From contig MVQQ01000256.1 in the NCBI GenBank assembly GCA_002067555.1, forward strand, positions 1 to 27,807: a stretch of DNA of 27,807 nucleotides. The letters are read 5' to 3'. The position numbers were made by a program, and so were the translations under genes. The notes beneath the pieces were generated by a model. It was not told the origin of the DNA, searched no databases, and worked only from the letters and a program-made list of their open reading frames with translations. Positions 15,622-22,898 of the stretch are shown here, piece by piece; within the stretch, counting starts at the first letter, position 1, and each line of letters opens with the position of its first letter. Source of the DNA: Syntrophorhabdus sp. PtaB.Bin184 (GTDB taxonomy: Bacteria > Desulfobacterota > Syntrophorhabdia > Syntrophorhabdales > Syntrophorhabdaceae).

Positions 15622-16731
15622 ATGGCTGATGTACCAAAAACAATAAAACAGTGGCAGATGGTGCAACCCACCGTCTATAACAGGGAGACAAAAGAGACAA
15701 CCCCCGGCAAACTCGAAAAGGTTGAGATACCGGTTCCCGAACTGAAGGCAGGAGAGGTTCTGGTTGAGGTCGCCGGCTGCGGTGTGTGTCACACCGACCT
15801 GGGCTATTTCTATGATGGCGTTCCCACGGTCAGCAAACCACCTCTGGCACTGGGCCACGAGATATCCGGCACCGTTGTAGCCGGTGAGGCGGCCTGGATA
15901 GGCAAAGAGGTCATCATTCCCGCAGTCATGCCCTGCAGACAGTGCATCCTTTGCAAGACCGGAAGGGGCAACAGGTGCCTGGCGCAGAAAATGCCCGGCA
16001 ATTCCATCGGAGTGTACGGCGGTTTTTCAAGCCACATCCCCGTCCCCACCATTGACCTCTGCCCGGTGACTGACAAGAAGGGATATGCCCTCGAGCAGTT
16101 ATCCATCATTGCCGACGCGGCCACAACCCCCTACCAGGCGGCAAAAAGAGGAGACCTTCAGCCTGGCGACAACGTCATCGTCATAGGCGCAACCGGTGGT
16201 GTCGGTGTGTACATGGCGCAGACCGCGAAAGCCCTTGGCGCAAAGACCGTCATTGGCATCGCCAGGAACCAGGAAAAACTCCAGAGGGCTCTGGGATATG
16301 GCTGTGACCATGTCATCAGCACCCTCGATAAAACAAACAAGGATGTCGTCGGCGAATGGCGAAACATCTGCAAAGCCGGGGGACTTCCCAACACAAGCTG
16401 GAAGATCTTTGAGGTTACCGGTTCCAAAGCCGGCCAGGAGCTGGCTCTCGACCTGCTTACCTTTGTGGGCAAGCTTGTCCTCGTTGGTTTTGGTATGTCG
16501 AAAAGCGAATACATGTTCTCCAAGCTCATGGCCTTCGATGCCGAGGTAATCGGCACCTGGGGCTGTCTGCCCGAGTACTATCCGATCGTGCTCGATATGG
16601 TCCTCAGCAAAAAGATCAATATCGATCCTTTCGTAGAAGTACGGCCGATGAGCACCATCGCAGCAACCTTTGACGAGATCCACAAGGCAGGATCACCTGC
16701 GAAACGCGTTGTCCTGAAACCTGATTTTTAA
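15622..16731 (+). CDS. bamQ: 6-hydroxycyclohex-1-ene-1-carbonyl-CoA dehydrogenase
   Basis: The 369-residue protein is a zinc-dependent medium-chain alcohol dehydrogenase. The catalytic-zinc region is GCGVCHTD (Cys53 or Cys56) with GHE (79-80); structural zinc ligands are Cys105, 108, 111 and 119; the Rossmann motif is GATGGVG (189-195). In the benzoyl-CoA pathway of anaerobes it oxidises 6-hydroxycyclohex-1-ene-1-carbonyl-CoA to the 6-oxo compound with NAD. The assignment rests on the family together with its place directly before bamA and bamR; an isolated MDR could not be named this firmly. AAGGAGGTG precedes the start. It is followed by bamA after 32 bases. Confidence 0.9.
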   Translation: MADVPKTIKQWQMVQPTVYNRETKETTPGKLEKVEIPVPELKAGEVLVEVAGCGVCHTDLGYFYDGVPTVSKPPLALGHEISGTVVAGEAAWIGKEVIIPAVMPCRQCILCKTGRGNRCLAQKMPGNSIGVYGGFSSHIPVPTIDLCPVTDKKGYALEQLSIIADAATTPYQAAKRGDLQPGDNVIVIGATGGVGVYMAQTAKALGAKTVIGIARNQEKLQRALGYGCDHVISTLDKTNKDVVGEWRNICKAGGLPNTSWKIFEVTGSKAGQELALDLLTFVGKLVLVGFGMSKSEYMFSKLMAFDAEVIGTWGCLPEYYPIVLDMVLSKKINIDPFVEVRPMSTIAATFDEIHKAGSPAKRVVLKPDF

Positions 16732-16763
16732 GGTTCTACACAAAAACTTTTAGGAGGAAAAGT

Positions 16764-17909
16764 ATGGGATTAGAATGGATGCCAAGAGAACATGAGAAGA
16801 AAGATCATTTCAGGTTTACCGATCAGCACTGGGGAACGGAAGCCCCCTGCGTAGTTTATGAAAAGAAACCCTTGAAAGACAACAAGGGCAACGTCGTCCC
16901 CGGGCTGTACGTCGCGTGGGTCAGGCTCAACAACCCTGCACAGTTCAACTCCTACACGACGGAGATGGTCAAGGGCGTCATCGCCGGTTTCGAGAATTCA
17001 TCCGTTGACCGCGAGGTCGTGGGTGTCGTCTTCACCGGTACGGGTCCCTTTGCATTCTGCACCGGCGGCAACACGAAAGAGTACTCAGAGTATTACAGCA
17101 GAAGGCCGGAAGAATACGGTGCATACATGGAGCTCTTCAACAACATGGTCGACTCCATCCTTATGTGCAAGAAACCGGTCGTCTGCCGCGTGAACGGCAT
17201 GAGGGTTGCCGGCGGCCAGGAGATCGGCACAGCCTGCGACCTCACCCTGGCCTCTGACCTTTCCATTTTCGGCCAGGCAGGCCCCAGGCACGGTTCCGCC
17301 CCTGTCGGCGGCGCCTCCGACTTCCTCCCCTCCTACATGAGCATCGAAGATGCCATGTGGAGCTGCATCAGCTGCGAGATGTGGTCCGCCTACAAGATGG
17401 TGTGGAAAGGCCTTATCACCAAGGCATTCCCCGTCCTGAAAGACGACAAGGGCAACTGGGTACGGAACCCGCAGGTCATCACCGACAAGTTCTTCGACAA
17501 CGGCGAGATCGTCTACGGCGAGAACAAGGCCGGTCAGGAGTTCAAGGATGCGCGGGCATGGGTCGGCGACAAACAGAAAGCCGGGGCCGTTGATTTCTCC
17601 CTCATGGATGCGGAGATCGACAGGATCATGTGGGCCTACGCGAACCTCTTCCCGGGCTGCCTCATGAAATCCATTGACGGCGTCCGCCAGAAAAAGAAAT
17701 TCTTCTGGGATACCAACAAGAACGAGCACCGTCACTGGCTCGCGGCCAACATGGGCATCGAGGCCTTCCTCGGGTTCGGCGCGTTCAACACCAAGAAGAT
17801 CACGGGAACGGACACCATCGATTTCATCGGATACCGCAAGGGCGTCGCGGACGGCGTTCTCATGGACGATACCTTCATGGAAAAAGTTCTCGGCAAACCT
17901 CAGAAGTGA
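16764..17909 (+). CDS. bamA: 6-oxocyclohex-1-ene-1-carbonyl-CoA hydrolase (ring-opening)
   Basis: This 381-residue crotonase-superfamily enzyme adds water and cleaves the alicyclic ring of 6-oxocyclohex-1-enecarbonyl-CoA to give 3-hydroxypimelyl-CoA. Diagnostic stretches of this family are visible: FCTGGNTKEY (98-107), NGMRVAGGQEIG (144-155) and GPRHGSAPVGGASDFLP (173-189). The length is that of BamA/Oah, well over a normal 260-residue crotonase. bamA is the standard marker gene for anaerobic aromatic degradation. AGGAGG lies upstream of the start. An intrinsic terminator lies immediately downstream, before bamR. Confidence 0.96.
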   Translation: MGLEWMPREHEKKDHFRFTDQHWGTEAPCVVYEKKPLKDNKGNVVPGLYVAWVRLNNPAQFNSYTTEMVKGVIAGFENSSVDREVVGVVFTGTGPFAFCTGGNTKEYSEYYSRRPEEYGAYMELFNNMVDSILMCKKPVVCRVNGMRVAGGQEIGTACDLTLASDLSIFGQAGPRHGSAPVGGASDFLPSYMSIEDAMWSCISCEMWSAYKMVWKGLITKAFPVLKDDKGNWVRNPQVITDKFFDNGEIVYGENKAGQEFKDARAWVGDKQKAGAVDFSLMDAEIDRIMWAYANLFPGCLMKSIDGVRQKKKFFWDTNKNEHRHWLAANMGIEAFLGFGAFNTKKITGTDTIDFIGYRKGVADGVLMDDTFMEKVLGKPQK

Positions 17910-17924
17910 TCATGAGGAAAACCT

Positions 17925-17955
17925 TAGGGGGGAGCACATCCCCCCTATTTTTTTT
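17925..17955 (+). terminator. Intrinsic terminator between bamA and bamR
   Basis: A perfect 9-bp stem, TAGGGGGGA (17925-17933) and TCCCCCCTA (17939-17947), closes a five-base loop and is followed by eight T (17948-17955). It begins 15 bases after the bamA stop codon and ends 18 bases before the bamR start, with the bamR ribosome site AAGGAGAA between. There is no room for an obvious promoter, so bamR probably depends on read-through. Confidence 0.85.
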
Positions 17956-17973
17956 GAAAGAAGGAGAACCATC

Positions 17974-18744
17974 ATGGCTTTCACGCATATAGCATTCGAA
18001 AAGAAGAACAAGGTTGCAACGATAACCCTTAACGAGCCGCCCTCGAACTGGCTGACCATACTCATGATGAGGGAGATCGTCGAGGCGATCATGGACGTCA
18101 AGAAGGACCCGACGATCCAGCTTCTCGTCTTTGATCACGCCGGAGAAAAGGCCTTCTGCGACGGCGTCGACGTGGCCGACCACACCGAGGACAAGGTCCT
18201 CGACATGATCGAGGTGTTCCACAGGATGTTCCGGGTCATGGAAGAGCTGGACTGCACGACGGTGGCGCTCGTCAACGGCAGGTCGCTCGGTGGTGGATGC
18301 GAGCTCATGGCCTTCTGCGACATCGTCATCGCCTCCGAGAAGGCAAAGATAGGCCAGCCCGAGATCGCGGTCGGCGTGTTCCCTCCCATCGCTGCGGCGT
18401 GGTTCTCGAAGATCATCGGCCTCAAGAAGACCTACGAGCTTATCCTGACAGGCAAGATAATCGGTGCCAAAGAGGCTGAGGCGCTCGGTCTCGTGAACGC
18501 CGTTCTGCCCGCTGAGAACTTCAAGGCGGAAGCGGAGAAATACATGGCCGATTTCCTCAAGCACAGCAGGCCCGTGGCAATGTGGACAAGGCGCGCCATC
18601 AAGGCAAGTCTCAACGTCAACTTCCTCGAAGCCCTCCGGATGTCCGAGATCATGTACCTCGACGGCTGCATGAAGACAAAGGATGCGATCGAAGGGATAA
18701 GTGCCTTCATGGACAAGAGAAAAGCGGTCTGGAAGGACGAGTAA
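17974..18744 (+). CDS. bamR: Cyclohexa-1,5-diene-1-carbonyl-CoA hydratase
   Basis: The 256-residue crotonase hydrates the dienoyl-CoA made by benzoyl-CoA reductase to 6-hydroxycyclohex-1-ene-1-carbonyl-CoA, the BamQ substrate. Motifs are FCDGVD (61-66), NGRSLGGGCEL (101-111) and GQPEIAVGVFPP (127-138). Glu110 and Glu130 match the two catalytic glutamates of enoyl-CoA hydratase, and GVFPP is typical of dienoyl-CoA hydratases of this pathway. The start is ATG 17974 with AAGGAGAA upstream; the same frame is open for 300 bases further up through bamA, which is a shadow. It follows the terminator and precedes the M24 gene by nine bases. Confidence 0.93.
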   Translation: MAFTHIAFEKKNKVATITLNEPPSNWLTILMMREIVEAIMDVKKDPTIQLLVFDHAGEKAFCDGVDVADHTEDKVLDMIEVFHRMFRVMEELDCTTVALVNGRSLGGGCELMAFCDIVIASEKAKIGQPEIAVGVFPPIAAAWFSKIIGLKKTYELILTGKIIGAKEAEALGLVNAVLPAENFKAEAEKYMADFLKHSRPVAMWTRRAIKASLNVNFLEALRMSEIMYLDGCMKTKDAIEGISAFMDKRKAVWKDE

Positions 18745-18753
18745 CTACCACAT

Positions 18754-19926
18754 ATGAAATATGCACCAAAAGAAGAGATAGACGCACGCATCGCAAAGCT
18801 GAAGACGTTAATGGAAAAGGCCTCTCTCGATGGGGCCTTTTTTCATTACAAAATTGACTATTATTACCTCTCCGGCACAATGCAGGACTCCCTGCTTTTC
18901 GTACCTCTCGACGCTGAACCGACCCTTTTCGTCAAGCGCGAGATATCAAGAGCCCGCAGGGAGTCCCCCCTGGGGAACATCGTACCCTACCGGTCCGTCA
19001 AGGACATTCCGCAGCACGTGAAACCCATGAAACGCCTGGGCATGCAGCTCGATGTCATGCCTTACAACGACGTGATAAAGTTCCAAGGGCTTTTCGGTAA
19101 TGTCGAATTCGTCGACTCTTCGCCTCTCACAAAAGAACTTCGCAAACGTAAGTCCCCCTTCGAGATAGCCCTCATGGAGAAAGCCGCCGAGATCGGCAGG
19201 AAGGTGTACGCCCGCGTGCCGGAATTCCTGCGGGAGGGGGTCACGGAGATCGAGGTGGGCGGACAGATGGAGGCCTACGCCAAATCGCTGGGCCACGAGG
19301 GTCTTCTGAGGGTGCGCTCACTCAATTACGAAGCCTACACCTGGCACATCCTGAGCGGGCGGACGGGTAGCATAGTCAGCCAATCCGATTCTCCCATGGG
19401 CGGGCTCGGTCTTTCCCCGGCGTTTCCCGTCGGAGCCAGTCTCAAGAAGATCAGGAAGAACGAACCCATTCTCGTGGATTTCGGCATTTGCTACCATGGC
19501 TACCAGGTGGACCAGACCCGGATGTATGCCATCGGTTCCATGCCGGATATCTTTGTCGGAGCGTATGATGCCTGTCGGGAGATCCATGACCGGGTACTGG
19601 ACAAGGTCGTCGAAGGATACACGAGCAGGGAACTCTTCGAGTACTCCAGAGAACTCGGGGACAAACTCGGGTACGGGGAGTACTATCTCGGGTACAAACC
19701 GCACAAAGTGCGGTTCCTCGGTCATGGCATCGGCATCGAACTGGCGGAGCTTCCCTACATAGCCGCCAGCCATACCTACTCCATAGAAGACGGGGCCGTC
19801 TTCGCGATCGAGCCGAAAATGGTCTTCCCGAAAAAAGGTTGCTGCGGATACGAGAACACCATCCACTACAGGAACGGAGAATGCAGGATAATCACCGATA
19901 CTGATGACAGCATCGTTATCGTATGA
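18754..19926 (+). CDS. M24-family metallopeptidase (Xaa-Pro aminopeptidase/prolidase-like)
   Basis: This 390-residue protein has a creatinase-type N-terminal domain (1-135) and a pita-bread catalytic domain. All five metal ligands of the family are present: Asp242, Asp253, His324 (GHGIG), Glu353 (IEPKMV) and Glu367 (YENT). It probably cleaves Xaa-Pro peptides in the cytoplasm; the exact substrate is not determinable. The start lies nine bases after the bamR stop codon, with only a weak ribosome site, so translation may depend on bamR. Its stop overlaps the next start (ATGA). It has no known part in aromatic degradation and may be an operon passenger. Confidence 0.9.
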   Translation: MKYAPKEEIDARIAKLKTLMEKASLDGAFFHYKIDYYYLSGTMQDSLLFVPLDAEPTLFVKREISRARRESPLGNIVPYRSVKDIPQHVKPMKRLGMQLDVMPYNDVIKFQGLFGNVEFVDSSPLTKELRKRKSPFEIALMEKAAEIGRKVYARVPEFLREGVTEIEVGGQMEAYAKSLGHEGLLRVRSLNYEAYTWHILSGRTGSIVSQSDSPMGGLGLSPAFPVGASLKKIRKNEPILVDFGICYHGYQVDQTRMYAIGSMPDIFVGAYDACREIHDRVLDKVVEGYTSRELFEYSRELGDKLGYGEYYLGYKPHKVRFLGHGIGIELAELPYIAASHTYSIEDGAVFAIEPKMVFPKKGCCGYENTIHYRNGECRIITDTDDSIVIV

Positions 19927-20720
19927 AATACCTATTTTCCACAGGATGCCTGTATCATCTCCCCATCGAGGAGATCTTCATCCTTGCGCGCGAGGGTGGG
20001 TTCGACGGCTGTGAGCTCGTCATAGATCAGCATTTCATGAGCGACGGCTACCTGGACAGGGTTCAGGCCTGTCTGGAAATCCTTCCCGTTCTCACCATCC
20101 ATGCCCCGTTTCTCAAAATGAACAAATGGGGCACAAAAGTAGACCAGCTGAAAAGGACCATCGATATAGCACGCGTCCTCGGGGCGGGCCTCGTCAATTT
20201 CCACCCCCCCGCCTGGCTGACGATGGAGATCGGCTTCGCCCGGTGGCTGAAAAGCATCGAGGATTTTCAGAGGGAGCTCGACTGTGCCGATATCGCGCTC
20301 ACCATCGAGAACATGCCCCGAGAAGGCAAACACCTTATGCTCACATCATATATTCTCAATGATATCAACGATCTCGTCGCCTTCGGCGAGGAGCATAACC
20401 TTTATTTCACCTTCGACACGACCCATCTCGCCAGCTTTGGGGTGGATATCATTGCCCCTTTCATAAAGGTTTTCAGGACAGGCAGACTGCGAAACATCCA
20501 TCTCAGTGACTCAAGCGAGCACGAAAGCCATCTCTTTCTGGGCAGAGGCAATCTTCCCATCGCCAAATTCCTGAACACGGTCCGAAGACTGGGTTACAAT
20601 GGCACCCTGACCTTCGAAGTGTCCCCCCGGGAGCTTCCGAGAACCAGGGAATGGCTCGTCAGGCTCATGGAGTACCAACTCCGGTTGATCAAGCTGCACA
20701 CAGGGGCTTCAGTGGTGTGA
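19923..20720 (+). CDS. TIM-barrel protein, sugar phosphate isomerase/epimerase-like (AP endonuclease family 2)
   Basis: The 265-residue protein matches the xylose-isomerase-like TIM-barrel superfamily: the early GFDGCELVID strand, LTIHAPF, GAGLVNFHPPAW, IALTIENMP, FTFDTTHLAS, IHLSDS and LTFEVSP fall where the barrel strands and metal-binding residues lie. Candidate metal ligands are Glu in TIENMP, Asp and His in FDTTH, His in NIHLSD and Glu in TFEVSP. The substrate is unknown; an endonuclease IV role is possible but less likely from the length. It overlaps the M24 gene by four bases and ends one base before radA, so all three are translationally linked. Confidence 0.82.
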   Translation: MKYLFSTGCLYHLPIEEIFILAREGGFDGCELVIDQHFMSDGYLDRVQACLEILPVLTIHAPFLKMNKWGTKVDQLKRTIDIARVLGAGLVNFHPPAWLTMEIGFARWLKSIEDFQRELDCADIALTIENMPREGKHLMLTSYILNDINDLVAFGEEHNLYFTFDTTHLASFGVDIIAPFIKVFRTGRLRNIHLSDSSEHESHLFLGRGNLPIAKFLNTVRRLGYNGTLTFEVSPRELPRTREWLVRLMEYQLRLIKLHTGASVV

Positions 20721-20721
20721 C

Positions 20722-22056
20722 ATGGCAAAAAAGACCGTCTTCGTCTGCTCATCCTGCGGGTATGAAACCTTGAAATGGCTGGGGAAATGTCCCATGTGCC
20801 AGGGATGGGATACCTTCAGGGAATTCGCACCCGCGTCAAAGGCGGACGGTAAGGAACCGCACCGGCCCGTCATTCTTGCCGATGAAGAGCTTGCAGACGA
20901 GGAGAGGATTGCGACGGGCATAGGAGAAATGGACCGGGTCCTGGGCGGCGGAATGACGATAGGGTCGGCAATCCTCCTCGGCGGCGATCCCGGCATAGGC
21001 AAAACGACGCTTTGCTTCGAGGTGGCCGCAAGGCTCACCGAACACGGCCTCAAGGTCCTCTATGTTTCCGGGGAAGAATCCCTCAGACAGCTTGCGTCCC
21101 GGAAAAAGAGGCTCAGGCTCACGGCGGGCTTTGCCTTTCTCACCACCAATCATCTCGACGATATCCTGACGGCGCTCAACGAGGAGCGCTACGCCCTCGT
21201 CATCGTCGATTCCGTTCAGGCCGTCTACAACCCGAAGCTCCCCATGCTGCCGGGAAGCATGGGCCAGGTCAAGGACGTATCCACGCGGCTTACAATGGAA
21301 GCAAAGGCCCTCGACACCAGCCTCATCTTCATAGGCCATGTCACCAAAGAGGGTGTCATAGCGGGCCCCAAGGTCCTGGAGCACATGGTCGATACGGTCC
21401 TGTATTTCGAGGGCGACAAGATGCTCCCCTACCGCATGCTCAGGACCATCAAGAACCGGTACGGCGCCGTCGAAGAGGTGGGGATATTCCAGATGACCGG
21501 CGATGGTCTTGTAAGTGTCGAGAACCCTTCCCACTTCTTCATGTCTCAGCGGGGTGATATCGGCGAAGGGAGCAGCCTCTTCCCCTGTATCACGGGATCG
21601 CGGCCCATCGTTCTCGAAGTGCAGGCCATAACTCAGAAAACAAACTTCTCCATCCCGAGAAGGCTCTCCCTCGGTTACGACGTAAACCGTCTCTTCATCC
21701 TCATCTCCGTCATCGAAAAAACGGTGGGAAAGCCTTTTTTTGACAGGGACATTTACGTGAACGTGACGGGGGGCATGAAGGTGAACGAACCCGCCGTCGA
21801 CCTGCCCGTCGCCGCATCGATACTCTCAAGTTACAAGGAGGCCACTCTCGGTCGAGAGACGGCCTTTTTCGGAGAGGTCGGACTCACCGGGGAGATCAGA
21901 AAAACGGTGAGCATGGACCTCAGGATCAAGGAGTGCCAGCGCATCGGCATAAAAAGGATCTTCTGCCCCGCCGACGGCGCCATCTCCGACGGGATAGAGA
22001 TAGTAAGTGTCGGGAATCTAAAAGAATTGAACAAGAAGATAGGGAAGAAAGAGTAA
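20722..22056 (+). CDS. radA: DNA repair protein RadA
   Basis: This 444-residue protein has the full RadA layout: an N-terminal zinc finger (Cys9, 12, 23, 26), a RecA-like ATPase with Walker A GDPGIGKT (88-95), the KNRYG motif (244-248) and a C-terminal Lon-protease-like domain. RadA promotes branch migration and helps process recombination intermediates. The start lies one base after the TIM-barrel stop codon, with only weak ribosome-site complementarity. It is the last gene of the plus-strand run from the SDR gene, and nonamer arrays follow it. The gene is common housekeeping equipment and is likely a passenger in the operon. Confidence 0.96.
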   Translation: MAKKTVFVCSSCGYETLKWLGKCPMCQGWDTFREFAPASKADGKEPHRPVILADEELADEERIATGIGEMDRVLGGGMTIGSAILLGGDPGIGKTTLCFEVAARLTEHGLKVLYVSGEESLRQLASRKKRLRLTAGFAFLTTNHLDDILTALNEERYALVIVDSVQAVYNPKLPMLPGSMGQVKDVSTRLTMEAKALDTSLIFIGHVTKEGVIAGPKVLEHMVDTVLYFEGDKMLPYRMLRTIKNRYGAVEEVGIFQMTGDGLVSVENPSHFFMSQRGDIGEGSSLFPCITGSRPIVLEVQAITQKTNFSIPRRLSLGYDVNRLFILISVIEKTVGKPFFDRDIYVNVTGGMKVNEPAVDLPVAASILSSYKEATLGRETAFFGEVGLTGEIRKTVSMDLRIKECQRIGIKRIFCPADGAISDGIEIVSVGNLKELNKKIGKKE

Positions 22057-22060
22057 GAAA

Positions 22061-22212
22061 ATAGGACCTATAGGACGAGATAGGGCGTATAGAACATATT
22101 GGACCCATAGGACCCATCAGAAGAATCCTTCGCGCCTTAGCCGGATGGTCATACGGGACCGGGAACAAACCGGTTTCTTTTAAACATTCAAGCGATTCAA
22201 GCGGCTCAAGCC
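22061..22212. repeat. Nonamer arrays between radA and the universal stress gene
   Basis: Seven units of nine bases (ATAGGACCT, ATAGGACGA, ATAGGGCGT, ATAGAACAT, ATTGGACCC, ATAGGACCC, ATCAGAAGA) cover 22061-22124, with one extra base before the third. A second array, ATTCAAGCG twice then GCTCAAGCC, covers 22186-22212 and ends five bases from the next gene's stop codon. The intervening DNA shows no gene. The place between convergent genes fits a transcription boundary. Confidence 0.75.
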
Positions 22213-22217
22213 GTCTT

Positions 22218-22673
22218 TCACGGCATCTTGAACTCTTTTCCCCTGGGTCTGATGGTCATCACGGGACAGGGGGATTTTCGCACCACCTTCTCCGCCACGT
22301 TCCCTATGAGGATGTGCTCTATGCCGCTGCGTCCGTGGGTGCCCATGACGATGAGGTCTATCCCCTCCGTCTTGGCATAGTCGATGATCTCCACGAAGGC
22401 CACGCCGGTCCTGACGACCTTCCTGACATCGATGCCGACCTCACCCAGGACCTTCTTGAAGTCCCGGTCCACCTCGTCCTGTATGTTCTTCTCCATGGCC
22501 ACGAGATTTTCGGGCGTCAGGAACGATTCATAGGGGGTGAAGTAGGTCAGGTTGGGTATGACGTGGAGCACATGGAGTTCCGCACCATATTGCTTCGATA
22601 TGTCGGCGGCACAGGTGATCACATCCTTTGTAAACTCCGAAAAATCTACGGGACAGAGTATCTTCTTGAACAT
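22218..22673 (-). CDS. Universal stress protein (UspA family)
   Basis: The 151-residue protein starts MFKKILCPVDFSEF, the usual first strand of the family. It ends with the ATP-binding pattern GTHGRSGIEHILIGNVAEKVVRKSPCPVMTI, which follows the G-2x-G-9x-G spacing but with Asn in place of the usual Ser/Thr. UspA proteins respond to starvation and other stress; no partner is fixed by the context. AAAGGGGG precedes the start. It is divergent from rpoD and has its own promoter at 22702-22730. Confidence 0.93.
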   Translation of the reverse strand: MFKKILCPVDFSEFTKDVITCAADISKQYGAELHVLHVIPNLTYFTPYESFLTPENLVAMEKNIQDEVDRDFKKVLGEVGIDVRKVVRTGVAFVEIIDYAKTEGIDLIVMGTHGRSGIEHILIGNVAEKVVRKSPCPVMTIRPRGKEFKMP

Positions 22674-22701
22674 CGAAACCCCCTTTCTGGCATATTAGAC
22701 A

Positions 22702-22730
22702 CTTATATAATCCATTTTCCCTTTAGTCAA
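22702..22730 (-). promoter_or_regulatory. Sigma-70-type promoter of the universal stress gene
   Basis: On the minus strand TTGACT (22725-22730) and TATAAG (22702-22707) are 17 bases apart, giving a leader of about 20 bases before the start codon at 22673. Confidence 0.65.
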
Positions 22731-22788
22731 TTCAAATCTCTCCGATAATCCTCTTCGTGGGCGAATTCACAAAGGGCTGAAATCGACC

Positions 22789-22818
22789 TTGACAAAAATA
22801 ACACCCAATTGGTATATT
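22789..22818 (+). promoter_or_regulatory. Sigma-70-type promoter of rpoD
   Basis: TTGACA (22789-22794) and TATATT (22813-22818) are 18 bases apart on the plus strand. Initiation near 22825 would place the hairpin at 22847-22882 inside the rpoD leader. Confidence 0.7.
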
Positions 22819-22846
22819 TACTTTGTAGATACGTGGACGAACACAG

Positions 22847-22882
22847 AAAATGCCCTAGAACCAGCGAGTTAGGGCATTTTTT
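22847..22882 (+). terminator. Intrinsic-terminator-like hairpin in the rpoD leader
   Basis: AAAATGCCCTA (22847-22857) pairs perfectly with TAGGGCATTTT (22870-22880) around a 12-base loop. Six T (22877-22882) close it. It ends 16 bases before the rpoD start codon and lies downstream of the promoter, so it looks like an attenuator; no plus-strand gene is near enough upstream to need a terminator here. Confidence 0.7.
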
Positions 22883-22898
22883 ACTGCCCGGAGAATAG

